NCBI GenBank assembly: GCA_964016885.1
Contig: OZ024757.1
Location: 27,704,954-27,768,953, forward strand
Direction of reading: 5' to 3'
DNA from: Eledone cirrhosa
Lineage: Eukaryota > Mollusca > Cephalopoda > Octopoda > Eledonidae
Length of the DNA: 64,000 bases
The notes under the pieces were generated by a model, which saw nothing but the letters and a program-made list of their open reading frames with translations, did not search any database and was not told the DNA's origin. This document shows, piece after piece, positions 23,048 to 35,860 of the stretch. The first letter of the stretch is position 1. Every line of letters begins with the position of its first letter. The position numbers and the translations under genes were made by a program.

Positions 23048-25720
23048 ATGGGAGATTTTACTTAACGAATGCTATACCCATTTTCACAAGAGAAGACATC
23101 TCTTACCCACCTCAAAGTGATTGGGAGATCTCCCCGTGTGCCGGTTAGAGTTGACCCAAGACACGCTGTATTTCACTACTGCACCACGACTACTCCATCA
23201 GGAGTTATAGCTTAGAAAGAAGAAAGATGACGGTTTATATATAGCATTACAATGTAATATTTAAAGTCTGATTCTTTATTTATTCATTTTTAATAATCGA
23301 TTACAATATAATTAATCTACAGTAATATTGGTACCGTGTGTTGTGATAAATACGGCTCCGTAGTAAAACACTGACAAATTGGCAGCATGTTAGAAATAGC
23401 AGTCAGCGCTTTTTTCAAAATATACACTGCACTGCGCAATTTCCTTAATAGCATACACTGAGATGTTTTATAAAAATTAAAGCCTGTATTTGCTGTTATT
23501 TTCCCGGTGTGATGTTTCTTTTTCTAAATAACTGATATATATATCAAAATATTATTTAGGTAAAGACAAAAAACAAAAAACAAAAAAAACAGATTATCTG
23601 CCCTTTGACCATATTTTTTCATCTCAAGTGCACACACGCATTTATCCTGGGTCGACCTGTTTGGTTAACAATGATGACAATGCATAGGTACAAGTGTTTG
23701 GGATTGCTATGTCATATATATTAGAATTACTGGATGTATTATGAACAATGATAAAACTTCAGAAATTTGCATTTTAATAAATTATTGGTTTACATAAGAG
23801 AAACCCTACATTTTATATTCATTAAAGATGAAATGATATATATATATTTATTTCTATTATATAATTGCATAAATGTTCAGCAGATATGTACAAATGACAA
23901 AGAATTGAATGTCATACATTCAGTTCAATAACTTTGGAGAAGTACCAATTTATTCGGAGCAACAAGTGTAGGCTTAGAACTCAGGGTCTTGTCATTGGAA
24001 GACGGTTATTTAAGGCAACATGGCTAGGATAGGAAATACACTGCGAGTGTAAATTTTAACGAATTGCAGATGGGGATATATTATAAGATATAGAACTATA
24101 TAAACACGCATGACATCGTTAATTTAATATTTTTTCTTGAGGATATAATAACATAAATGTTCAGGATATTAACTTTGGAGAAATAACTACCTATATCGAC
24201 AAATGAGGGATTAGAGCCGACCACCGTGTGATTAGAAAACGAACTTCTTATTGTAGCAATATGACAGATATGAAATGCATTGTGTGTTTCTAAATGTTAA
24301 AATATTGCAGACGGAGATATATATAAATATAAAAACACCATAGTGTATCATTTTAATTGTGGTTGATTTTAATATGTTTTGTTGACCGTATGCCGCCGAC
24401 CGACATTTTGTTATTGAAAATCAACAGATTTAGTGAATGAAGAGTGGTGGGAGGTATTCATAACAAGCGTGGTAGCAGATTGTTTACATTTTTACGAAGA
24501 GAAGACAGTGTATATATTATATTAAAATTAGTTTTTAAATTCCAGGTTTAATACGTTTTATGAGCTAAATTATTTATTCATTTTAAAAATTGATATAATT
24601 ATCCTAAGTATACAGAACTATAGTATTATTAGGCCTATGTGTTATGATTGAAATCTCTTCACGAGCAAGCCGGCCGGCATATCTTTCCCTTTTTAGAAGA
24701 CGGTTTATAAATCACATTAAAATTGGTTTCAAAATGTAAAATTTAAGATGTTGCAATTGTTTAATTATTTATTCATTTTAAAAATTGATATAAATTTCCT
24801 ATGCATACAAAACTACAATATTATTAGGACTGTGTGTTACGATTAAAATGCCTTCGCAGCAAACCAGCCTGAAAATCTTCCTCGTGTTAGGAATAGCCAT
24901 TAAATCTCCCTCAAAATGTTACACGGCACTGCTTTTAAGCATTTAAAAATAGCGCCCGAATCTTTTTCGAAATATTCACTCCTTTGTATCTGAACATTAT
25001 ATAAATACTATTTAAACCTGCCTTAAATTAAACACCGTGATGGTGTTGGATATAGCAGTTAAATCTTTGTAAAATCACACACTTCACTCACTTAAAATAT
25101 ACTAGAAATAACGAATTAACCTTCAAATTATACATATTTTAAAATGACATATTTTGCAGTTAATTTCCAGGCTATCTGTTTATTATTTAAGATAAATATA
25201 TAAAATATGTATCAAAATGTTATATATACTGAAATCGAAATTTGATATTATCTACCCTTAGACCATATTATTTCTTTTCATGTGCACACACGCATTACTT
25301 ACGATAAAAAGCGCGCGGACACGCGTACATACAGACTCAACCACTCACTCACACAGACACACACTTCTTTTCAATAGTAAAACTCATACAACTTTGTGGT
25401 TGAGTCTTGTTTATTCTTAAACTATATATATATATATATAAAGAGATATATATATATAGATATAAAAGAAAAGGTGAAGTTTTAAATAGCACGAAAATAT
25501 ATTGTAGGGTCTGTTTTTTCTTTTTTTTCCTTTCTTTGATTCGTCAAAGTGACATTGAATAAAAATGAGGGACAATTCTTTAAAAAAAAGAGTTTTATAA
25601 TGTATATAAAGTATTACCGGTTTCGATTTATTATTAAAATTCATCTTATCAAATGTTGAGTAGTACAATTAAAAAGAATTAATAAGAATTAAAAACTAAA
25701 AATTAAAGATTTAAAATTTA

Positions 25721-25774
25721 GAGGTAAGTTTTTTTCATCTTTCTCAACAAGAAAGATGAAAAAAAACTTACCGC
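25721..25774. repeat. Hairpin in tandem unit 2
   Basis: Same hairpin as at 21551. The inner stem is extended ('catctttct' with 'agaaagatg') around the loop 'caaca'. The outermost pair is altered on the right ('ttaccgc'). Confidence 0.85.
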
Positions 25775-25984
25775 TTATCTATACATAAAATAAAAAATGA
25801 AATAAGTTTTTTTTTTCATCAAAAGGTTATGGGGTCTTCTAAAAAAAATTAAAGAGTTAAGTAGTCCATGGGTACTATAAATCTTTATTTCTTCTTCCTT
25901 ACTATCAAAAGCGAGATACTTCTAAATGTGTTACTGGCTGAAGGCTCCTTTAACTACCATATCCTTCTTCTCTAGGTTGCCCTC

Positions 25985-26114
25985 TGCCTCTAGGCTTGTC
26001 TAACTTTGACCATAAAGTAACTAACTACCATCGCTCTATCTCGTCTTCTGGTGAGGATATAATCTATTTGGTTGCTATGTTCTCCTGATCTATAGGTTAT
26101 CAAGTGAAGATACC
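25985..26114 (-). pseudogene. LINE endonuclease relic in unit 2
   Basis: Copy of the unit-1 relic with 'NQIDYILTRRRDRAMV'; duplicated together with the unit. Confidence 0.65.
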
Positions 26115-26116
26115 TC

Positions 26117-26655
26117 AAAAATGCTCCCAATACACTCCCTAAGTGTGGTTGTTGACAGGAAAGGCATCCCACTGTATAAACCATGTCTAAAAGAGTTGAG
26201 AGGACACTTTAGTTGTGTCAAAGACACAAGAGCCTTTCTAGTGTTGGTGAACTACACAAGGAATGCACCCAGTACACACTGTAATCTGGTTGGTGTTAAG
26301 AAGGGCATCCAACTATAGAAAGCTGGCCAAATAATGGGTTGGGAGGACCCTTCAATTGTGTCAAGAACATGATAGCCTTTCTAGAGTTGAGGATCTACAA
26401 GATAAATACACCTAGTACATATTGTAAAATGGTTGGTGTTAGGAAGAACATCCAACCATGGAAAACTTGACTAACAAAGGGTTGGGCGGAACATTCAGTT
26501 TGTGTCAAAGTACAGAACTTCTCTTCTGCTGGATGCCGGCCCTTCAGCTTTTCTGCAAGGTCAGTAGCCCCGCTTCTGTACTGACTTGGTTTATGTAGAA
26601 CTGTCTAAACCTTGCTAGCAGGGAAATTAGACGTTAAATGATGGTGACATAATAT
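26117..26655 (+). mobile_element. LINE 3'-UTR relic, unit 2
   Basis: Copy of 21918-22455, duplicated with the tandem unit; ends 'gacgttaaatgatggtga'. Confidence 0.7.
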
Positions 26656-27142
26656 ATATAAAAACATAATCACACATGGTGTATTAATATGGTTAACTAT
26701 TTATGATTTTTATTGATTGTTTGCAGCCATCAGACATTTTATCAATAAAAAATACAACACATATAATGATGGGGAAGTGGTGGGAAGTATCCATTACAAC
26801 CATGGTGGCTGATTGTGTTTATTTATATATATTTTTTAAATGTCTGGACGGTGTTCGGATAGAATGTTTTGTGGTAAACATTCCAGCTCTCTAACTTCAA
26901 ATCCTGCCCAAGTCAACTTTATCTTTCATCTGGAGGTCGATAAATAAAGTAGCAGTCCAGTAAGGTGGTCAATTCTAGTCCATTGCCTCATTCACTCTTC
27001 TTCTCTATCACCGTCTCTCCTTGGTTGTGTTCAGATTTGGTGATTGATGGGCTCCACCAAATTTTAAAAGATACCAGCCCTGCGAACCTCTAAAAACCCA
27101 AAGGGGAGTACCATGAAAAAAAAAGAAAAATAATTATAATAA

Positions 27143-27246
27143 TTATTTCTACTTTTGGCACAAGGCCAGCAATTATCCAGTACATTACTGGTACTTTATT
27201 TTATCGACCCCCGTAAGGATGAAAGGCAAAGTTAACCTCGGCAGGA
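27143..27246 (-). mobile_element. SINE fragment (family 1), unit 2
   Basis: Copy of the unit-1 SINE at the homologous position. Unit 3 retains only its final ~30 bp (from ~31306). Confidence 0.8.
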
Positions 27247-29920
27247 TGGGAGATTTTACTTAACGAATGCTATACCCATTTTCACAAGAGAAGACATCTC
27301 TTACCCACCTCAAAGTGATTGGGAGATCTCCCCGTGGGACGGGGAGAGTTGACTGGTCTAAGATGCCCAAGACACGCTGTATTTCACTACTGCACCACGA
27401 CTACTCCATCAGGAGTTATAGCTTAGAAAGAAGAAAGACGACGGTTTATATATAGCATTACAATGTAATATTTAAAGTCTGATTCTTTATTTATTCATTT
27501 TTAATAATCGATTACAATATTATTAATCTACAGTAATATTGGTACCGTGTGTTGTGATAAATACGTCTCCGTAGTAAAACACTGACAAACTGGCCGCCTG
27601 ACCTCCAGCATGTTAGAAATAGCAGTCAGCGCTTTTTTCAAAATATACACTGCACTGCCCAATTTCCTTAATAGCAAACACTGCGATGTTTTATAAAAAT
27701 TAAAGCCTGTATTTGCTGTTATTTTCCCGGGGTGATGTTTCTTTTTTTTAATATATATCAAAATATTATTTAGGTAATGACAAAAAACAAAAAACAAAAA
27801 AAACAGATTATCTGCCTTTTGACCATATTTTTGCTTCTCAAGTGCACACACGCATTTATCCTGGATCGACCTGTGTGGTTAACAATGATGACAATGCATA
27901 GGTACAAGTGTTTGGGATTGCTGTCATATATATTAGAATTACTGGATGTATTATGAACAATGATAAAACTTCAGAAATTTGCATTTTAATAAATTATTGG
28001 TTTACATAAGAGAAACCCTACATTTTATATTCATTAAAGATGAAATGATATATATATATTTATTTCTATTATATAATTGCATAAATGTTCAGCAGATATG
28101 TACAAATGACAAAGAATTGAATGTCATACATTCAGTTCAATAACTTTGGAGAAGTACCAATTTATTCGGAGCAACAAGTGTAGGATTAGAACTCAGGGTC
28201 TTGTCATTGGAAGACGGTTATTTAAGGCAACATGGCTAGGATAGGAAATACACTGCGAGTGTAAATTTTAACGAATTGCAGATGGGGATGTATTAAAAGA
28301 TATAGAACTATATAAACACGCATGACATCATTAATTTAATATTTTTTCTTGAGGATATAATAACATAAATGTTCAGGATATTAACTTTGGAGAAATAACT
28401 ATCTATATCGACAAATGAGGGATTAGAGCCGACCACCGTGTGATTAGAAAACGAACTTCTTATTGTAGCAATATGACAGATATGAAATGCAATGTGTGTT
28501 TCTAAATGTTAAAATATTGCAGACGGAGATATATATAAATATAAAAACACCATAGTGTATCATTTTAATTGTGGTTGATTTTAATATTTTTTGTTGACCG
28601 TATGCCGCTGACTGACATTTTGTTATTGAAAATCAACAGATTTAGTGAATGAAGAGTGGTGGGAGGTATTCATAACAAGCGTGGTAGCAGATTGTTTACA
28701 TTTTTACGAAGAGAAGACAGTGTATATATTATATTAAAATTAGTTTTTAAATTCCAGGTTTAATACGTTTTATGAGCTAAATTATTTATTCATTTTAAAA
28801 ATTGATATAATTATCCTAAGTATACAGAACTATAGTATTATTAGGCCTATGTGTTATGATTGAAATCTCTTCACGAGCAAGCCGGCCGGCATATCTTTCC
28901 CGTGCTAGAAGACGGTTTATAAATCACATTAAAATTGGTTTCAAAATGTAAAATTTAAGATGTTGCAATTGTTTAATTATTTATTCATTTTAAAAATTGA
29001 TATAAATTTCCTATGCATACAAAACTACAATATTATTAGGACTGTGTGTTACGATTAAAATGCCTTCGCAGCAAACCAGCCTGAAAATCTTCCTCGTGTT
29101 AGGAATAGCCATTAAATCTCCCTCAAAATGTTACACGGCACTGCTTTTAAGCATTTAAAAATAGCGCCCGAATCTTTTTCGAAATATTCACTCCTTTGTA
29201 TCTGAACATTATATAAATACTATTTAAACCTGCCTTAAATTAAACACCGTAATGTCGTGGGAGGTGTTGGATATAGCAGTTAAATCTTTCTAAAATCACA
29301 CACTTCACTCACTTAAAATATACTAGAAATAGCGAAATAACCTTCATATTATACATATTTTAAAATGACATGTTTTGCAGTTAATTTCCAGTCTATCTGT
29401 TTATTATTTAAGATAAATGTATAAAATATGTATCAAAATGTTATTTATACTGAAATCGAAATTTGATATTATCTACCCTTAGACCATATTATTTCTTTTC
29501 ATGTGCACACACGCATTACTTACGATAAAAAGCGCGCGGACACACGTACATACAGACTCAACCAGACACACACTTCTTTTCAATAGAAAAACTCATACAA
29601 CTTTGTGGTTGAGTCTTGTTTATTCTTAAACTATATATATATAAAGAGATATATAGATATAAAAGAAAAGGTGAAGTTTTAAATAGCACGAAAATATATT
29701 GTAGGGTCTGTTTTTTCTTTTTTTTCCTTTCTTTGATTCGTCAAAGTGACATTATTGAATAAAAATGAGGGACAATTCTTTAAAAAAAAGAGTTTTATAA
29801 TGTATATAAAGTATTACCGGTTTCGATTTATTATTAAAATTCATCTTATCAAATGTTGAGTAGTACAATTAAAAAGAATTAATAAGAATTAAAAACTAAA
29901 AATTAAAGATTTAAAATTTA

Positions 29921-29974
29921 GAGGTAAGTTTTTTTCATCTTTCTCAACAAGGAAGATGAAAAAAAACTTACCTC
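29921..29974. repeat. Hairpin in tandem unit 3
   Basis: Same hairpin as in units 1-2. Inner stem 'catctttct' with 'aggaagatg' (one G-T pair), outer stem intact. Confidence 0.85.
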
Positions 29975-30182
29975 TTATCTATACATAAAATAAAAAATGA
30001 AATAAGTTTTTTTTTTTCATCAAAAGTTTATGGGGTCTTCCAAAAAAAAATTAAAGAGTTAAGTAGTCCATGGGTACTATAAATCTTTATTTCTTCTTAC
30101 TATCAAAAGCGAGATACTTCTAAATGTGTTACTGGCTGAAGGCTCCTTTAACTACCATATCCTTCTTCTCTAGGTTGCCCTC

Positions 30183-30312
30183 TGCCTCTAGGCTTGTCTA
30201 ACTTTGACCATAAAGTAACTAACTACCATCACTCTATCTCGTCTTCTGGTGAGGATATAATCTATTTGGTTGCTATGTTCTGATCTATAGGGTATCAAGT
30301 GAAGATACCTCA
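30183..30312 (-). pseudogene. LINE endonuclease relic in unit 3
   Basis: Copy of the unit-1 relic, 'SEHSNQIDYILTRRRDRVMV', with a small deletion. Confidence 0.65.
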
Positions 30313-30315
30313 AAA

Positions 30316-30845
30316 ATGCACCCAATACACTCCCTAAGGGTGGTTGTTGACAGGAAAGGCATCCCACTGTAGAAACCATGTCTAAAAGAGTTGAGAGGAC
30401 ACTAGTTGTGTCAAAGACACAACAGCCTTTCTAGTGTTGGTGAACTATACAAGGAATGCACCCAGTACATACTGTAATCTGGTTGGTGTTAAGAAGGTCA
30501 TCCAACTATAGAAAGCTGGCCAAATAATGGGTTGGGAGGACCCTTCAGTTGTGTCAAGGACATGACAGCCTTTCTAGAGTTGAGGATCTACAAGATAAAT
30601 ACACCTAGTACATATTGTAAAATGGTTGGTGTTAGGAAGAACATCCAACCATGGAAAACTTGGCTAACAAAGGGTTGGGCGGAACATTCAGTTTGTGTCA
30701 AAGTACAGAACTTCTCTTCTGCTGGATGCCAGCCCTTCAGCTTTTCTGCAAGGTCAGTAGCCTCGCTTCTGTACTGACTTGGTTTATGTAGAACTGTCTA
30801 AAGCTTGCTAGCAGGGAAATTAGACGTTAAATGATGGTGACATAT
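30316..30845 (+). mobile_element. LINE 3'-UTR relic, unit 3
   Basis: Copy of 21918-22455, duplicated with the tandem unit, with minor deletions. Confidence 0.7.
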
Positions 30846-32415
30846 ATATATATATAAACATAATCACACATGGTGTATTAATATGGTTAACTATTTATGA
30901 TTTTTATTGATTGTCTGCAGCCATCAGACATTCTATTAATAAAAAAACACAACAGATATAATGAGGAGGAGGTGGTGGGAAGTATCCATTACAACCATGG
31001 TGGCAGATTGTGTTTATTTATTTTTTTTTAAATGTCTGGACGGTGTTCGGATAGAATGTTTTGTGGTAAACATTCCAGCTCTCTAACTTCAAATCCTGCC
31101 CAAGTCAACTTTATCTTTCATCTGGAGGTCGATAAATAAAGTAGCAGTCCAGTAAGGTGGTCAATTCTAGTCCATTGCCTCATTCAGTCTTCTTCTCTAT
31201 CACCGTCTCTCCTTGGCTGTGTTTATACTTGGTGATTGATGGGCTCCACCAGATTTTAAAAGATCCCAGCCCTGCCAACCTCTAAAAACACAAAGGGGAG
31301 TACCATAAGGCAAAGTTAACCTCGGCAGGATGAGAGATTTTACTTAACGAATGCTATACCCATTTTCACAAGAGAAGACATCTCTTACCCACCTCAAAGT
31401 GATTGGGAGATCTCCCCGTGTGCCGGTTAGAGTTGACCCAAGACACGCTGTATTTCACTACTGCACCACGACTACTCCATCAGGAGTTATAGATTAGAAA
31501 GAAGAAAGATGACGGTTTATATATAGCATTACAATGTAATATTTAAAGTCTGATTCTTTATTTATTCATTTTTAATAATCGATTACAATATAATTAATCT
31601 ACAGTAATATTGGTACCGTGTGTTGTGATAAATACGGCTCCGTAGTAAAACACTGACAAATTGGCAGCATGTTAGAAATAGCAGTCAGCGCTTTTTTCAA
31701 AATATACACTGCACTGCGCAATTTCCTTAATAGCATACACTGAGATGTTTTATAAAAATTAAAGCCTGTATTTGCTGTTATTTTCCCAGTGTGATGTTTC
31801 TTTTTCTAAATAACTGATATATATATCAAAATATTATTTAGGTAAAGACAAAAAATAAAAAACAAAAAAAACAGATTATCTGCCCTTTGACCATATTTTT
31901 TCATCTCAAGTGCACACACGCATTTATCCTGGGTCGACCTGTTTGGTTAACAATGATGACAATGCATAGGTACAAGTGTTTGGGATTGCTATGTCATATA
32001 TATTAGAATTACTGGATGTATTATGAACAATGATAAAACTTCAGAAATTTGCATTTTAATAAATTATTGGTTTACATAAGAGAAACCCTACATTTTATAT
32101 TCATTAAAGATGAAATGATATATATATATTTATTTCTATTATATAATTGCATAAATGTTCAGCAGATATGTACAAATGACAAAGAATTGAATGTCATACA
32201 TTCAGTTCAATAACTTTGGAGAAGTACCAATTTATTCGGAGCAACAAGTGTAGGATTAGAACTCAGGGTCTTGTCATTGGAAGACGGTTATTTAAGGCAA
32301 CATGGCTAGGATAGGAAATACACTGCGAGTTAAATTTTAACGAATTGCAGATGGGGATATATTAAAAGATATAGAACTATATAAACACGCATGACATCGT
32401 TAATTTAATATTTTT

Positions 32416-34310
32416 TCTTGAGGATATAATAACATAAATGTTCAGGATATTAACTTTGGAGAAATAACTACCTATATCGACAAATGAGGGATTAGAGCCG
32501 ACCACCGAGCGAAATTCTTATTTTAGCAAAATGACTGAGATATGAAATGCATTGTGTCTCTAAATTTTAAAATGTTGCAGACGGAGATATATATAAAGAT
32601 AAAAACACCCATAGTTTATCATTTTAATTGTGGTTAATTTTATTATGTTTTGTTGACAGTCTTCTGCCGACGGAGATTTTGTTATTGAAAATCAACAGAT
32701 TTAGTGAATGAAGAGTAGTGGGAGGTATCCATAACGAGCGTGGTAGCTGAATGTTTACATTTTTACGAAGAGAAGACAGTGTATAAATAACATTAAAATT
32801 AGTTTTTAAATTTCAGGTTTAATACATTTTAAGAGCTAAATTATTTATTCATTTTAAAAATTGATATAACTTTCCTCGGCATACAAAACTACAATAAGAC
32901 TGTGTTATGATTAAAATATCTTTCGCAGCAAACCAGCCGGCAAATCTTGCTCATGCTAGAAGACTGTTTATAAATCATATTAAAATTAGTTTTAAAATAT
33001 AAAATTTATGGTGTTGCAATTGTTTGATTATTTATTCATTTAAAACAAAGTATTGCAATTTTTGTAATTAGTATGCAAACCTACAATAATATTAAAACCC
33101 TGTCTTGTTATTAATACGTTCCGAAGTCAACCAACTAAGTTATCAGCTGGCATCTCCCTCATGCTAAGAAATAGCAGTCTCATGTTTCCTAAATCATTAC
33201 AGAGCACTTTCTTTGAACATTTTAGAAAGAGCACTCATATCTCCCCCCCAGTGACACTTCATTGTAGCTTATGAAATGTAAGAAATAACAGCCAAATCTA
33301 CCTCCATTTAAAAGCTGACGGTGTCGTATAAAATTCTAGAAATAGCAGCGAAATGACCGTGAAAATACACATCCCTCTCTTGTAAAACACGTTTTAAATA
33401 GCAGCATCAGAGAAATTTTTAAACATTTACAACGATAAAAAATACTTCATAGATTTATAAAATCGTATCAAAGACAAGTTACGTAAATATGGTGCGAGGT
33501 GTAATGGCGTTATACAATATATCTTTAATTATTATTGTCGTTGTTAATAAACAGAGCCAAGATTTGTTATGAAGTTTTCCTACTTTCAAACCAAATATAC
33601 TTTTAATATTATCCTCTTCATCAGTTTTTAAACAATCGTTTAAATAATTTATGTGAGATGAAGTAGAATGAACATCACTCGGAGATGATTTCTCCCTTAC
33701 AAAATATCTTCTTCCTTATCTCTCTAAATTAATATGTTGCTATCTCTGTAAATTCATCAATAAATTAATTAATTTTTTTTAATCATGACACATTTTGTAG
33801 TTATTTTCTCGGCTATTTGTTTGCTATTTTAAATGAATAAATATAACATTTCTGAAGAGGTTATTTATGCTCGTCAAAGCCTTAGATTATCTGCCCTTGG
33901 ACCATATTTTGTCTTCTCAAGTGCACACACGCATTTATACTGGCGGTAGTATTGAAGATATTTAAGTTTCTAAGTCCAGGGTTGGTATGCCATATACATT
34001 AGGATTACTGTATATATGAACAATGATAAAACCTTTTATATATGAATAATGATGAAACCCGGGAAATTTGCATTTTTATAAATTAATGGTTTACACAAGA
34101 GAAACCCTATAGTTTATATATATTAATTAAAGATAGAAATGATATTATCTTAAGTTATTTCTAAGATATAATTACATAAATGTTCAGCATATATGAAGGA
34201 ATGGCATTAAGTATTGATTAACTTTGGAGAAATAACAATTTATATGGACAAATGTAGGATTAGAACTCAGGACCTTGTGGCTGGAAAGGGAACTTCTTAT
34301 TCTAGCCTCA
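32416..34310 (+). repeat. Distal, diverged end of the array
   Basis: Modules b, a and d recur (~32640-32780, ~32920-33400, ~33885-33945) without the LINE-derived insert. The array stops after the tRNA-like phrase at ~34255-34300, where ordinary CA-rich sequence begins. Confidence 0.7.
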
Positions 34311-35788
34311 CATACACACATACATACATTCATATGTAAACGCATGTTTAAATGTCTAGAATTTTCCTACGCTTTAGGCCAGTCTATTTTTACCTATTTG
34401 GTTTTGCCTGTAAAATCTCCAGTGATTCTTTCCTTTGACATTCTGACCATATGCCTGTAGTAACAGAGCTGTGATCACTCAATTCAGGGAAGTAGCGTTT
34501 CTACCTGGGGCGGCTCCCTGGTTTCTCTTAAATACTAGGGAATAATAACTGATGTGGTGGCATTCATGACTTTCTCAGTGCTATAATACAGGAAAGGAGA
34601 TGAATGTCAGTTATAGCATGTGTCCAGTCATGACAAAGTCAACCCTACCTTTCATTTTTGCGGGGCTTTGATAAAATCTCAATATTGTTTCTCATAACTC
34701 TTGAATCTACATTGATGTTAACCAATAATAATTGATTTAGGCACAAGGCCATTTTATTTTTAGCCTATAAATAACAAAGGATGCAGTAATGCCTAATATG
34801 TGTGTGTATGTTGTGTGCATGCCCAAGACCATATAGTCAAAAGGAGTGCCACCTATCCCCTCTTATTGACTTTCCCTATATGTATGTTATTATTGACTTT
34901 CCCTCTATGCATGTATGAATTATATATTCAAAAATATGCATTTGTGAAAACAATATATAAAAATAATTTCTGCAACCCCCAGCTGAAAATTGAATGATAG
35001 ATCGATTCCTTAGTCATAAACCTTCTCTTAGAAAAAAATCTATTATAGTCATTCAGAGCGACATTAGATGCCATAAAATTGTCTTTCGAATATGAAGTTA
35101 TCTGATGTCGCTGTAGTGAAGAAAGAGAGAGAGAGAGAGAGGAGGAGATTGGTGAAGGTAAGAGCTGAAATGATGGACGAAGGAGAGGAAGGGAAGAAAA
35201 TGGAAGCAACTCTTGATGCTTGTGATATTCATATTAAGATTTCTGTCCCTTCTTGTTTTTAATAAAGAATATTTTCAAAAGAAATTTTGCAGAAATACAT
35301 GTTCTGAGATACACACACATACATTACAATTACATTGATAAAATTTTAAGTTAAATTATCACATTTTTTATTCAAACATCTAGGACTACATTATCTAATG
35401 TATAGTATAGTTGTTAGTTTTAGTTCTTGTTTAGCCCCAGGTCATCATAGCATGATTGTCCAGCATTCAGACAATCAATACCTTACATCCTTTGGTCTAT
35501 CATATCACCAATGTTGTTTACCTGCAAAATACTTTCCAATGAGTACGTATCCACGTAAGTTACTGTAACATAACAGTTGGTAGGTACCTCTGAAATGCGC
35601 ATAACCATAGGTTATTCAATAAATTTAAGTATGAAAATTGTCTTCATATAGATATATGGGACCACCCATGTAAACTCATATATCTGAAAAGGTGTCAATT
35701 AAGAGTCGTGATCTGATCGCCTGATCAAACCCGAGCTGATCGATATCAAAACAATAAAGTTTCATAACAAGCAGCAAATCTGACTTCC
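34311..35788. other. No gene recognised
   Basis: AT-rich. Around 34620-34760 there is a degenerate SINE-like string ('gtcaaccctacctttcattt', 'aggcacaaggcca'), and a GA tract near 35125. Short open frames lack recognisable domains. Confidence 0.5.
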
Positions 35789-35793
35789 TATTG

Positions 35794-35855
<62 letters not shown>

Positions 35856-35860
35856 CAATA
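35789..35860. repeat. Perfect 72-bp palindrome built on (TA)n
   Basis: (TA)n is bounded by 'tattgtcac' on the left and its inverse 'gtgacaata' on the right. It could extrude as a cruciform. Confidence 0.85.

Larger units (their letters stand above)
19950..24137 (+). repeat. ~4.2-kb tandem unit 1
   Basis: It starts near 'gaggatataataaaataaat' and runs to the next 'gaggatataataacataaat'. Homologous positions repeat ~4.17 kb later (hairpin 21551 to 25721). It contains two versions of modules a-d separated by a ~2-kb insert of LINE and SINE relics (~21255-23050). Confidence 0.85.
24138..28345 (+). repeat. ~4.2-kb tandem unit 2
   Basis: Nearly identical by eye to units 1 and 3 over its length. 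Unit-specific differences include 'gacggggagagttgactggt' near 27338 and 'ctggccgcctgacctcc' near 27591. Confidence 0.85.
28346..32415 (+). repeat. ~4.1-kb tandem unit 3
   Basis: Same order as units 1-2. It lacks most of the internal SINE: at ~31303-31308 the sequence jumps from 'gggagtaccat' directly to 'aaggcaaagttaacctcgg', accounting for its shorter length. It shares unit-1 variants in its 3' half and unit-2 variants in its 5' half. Confidence 0.85.
8440..34310. repeat. 26-kb non-coding complex repeat domain, inverted about ~14817
   Basis: The same modules recur throughout: (a) a ~60-bp subrepeat with 'ctagaaatagcagttaaat'; (b) 'aatgtaaacagtcagctacc' to 'aatattaaaatcaaccacaa'; (c) a tRNA-like phrase 'gggttctaatcctaca' next to 'ctttctaatcac'; (d) 'atctgccctttgaccatatt' with 'gtgcacacacgca'. 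From ~8440 to 14787 they read in one orientation and from ~14847 to 34310 in the opposite one. The right side is longer because of a LINE insertion (15228-18024) and a triplicated ~4.2-kb unit. No frame longer than about 110 codons occurs outside the LINE. I do not recognise the family. Confidence 0.8.

Noticed and set aside
8985..34300. tRNA genes in the array ('ttctaatcac...gggttctaatcc')
   Set aside because: Only a B-box and an anticodon-arm-like part are recognisable; no cloverleaf with paired acceptor stem could be drawn.
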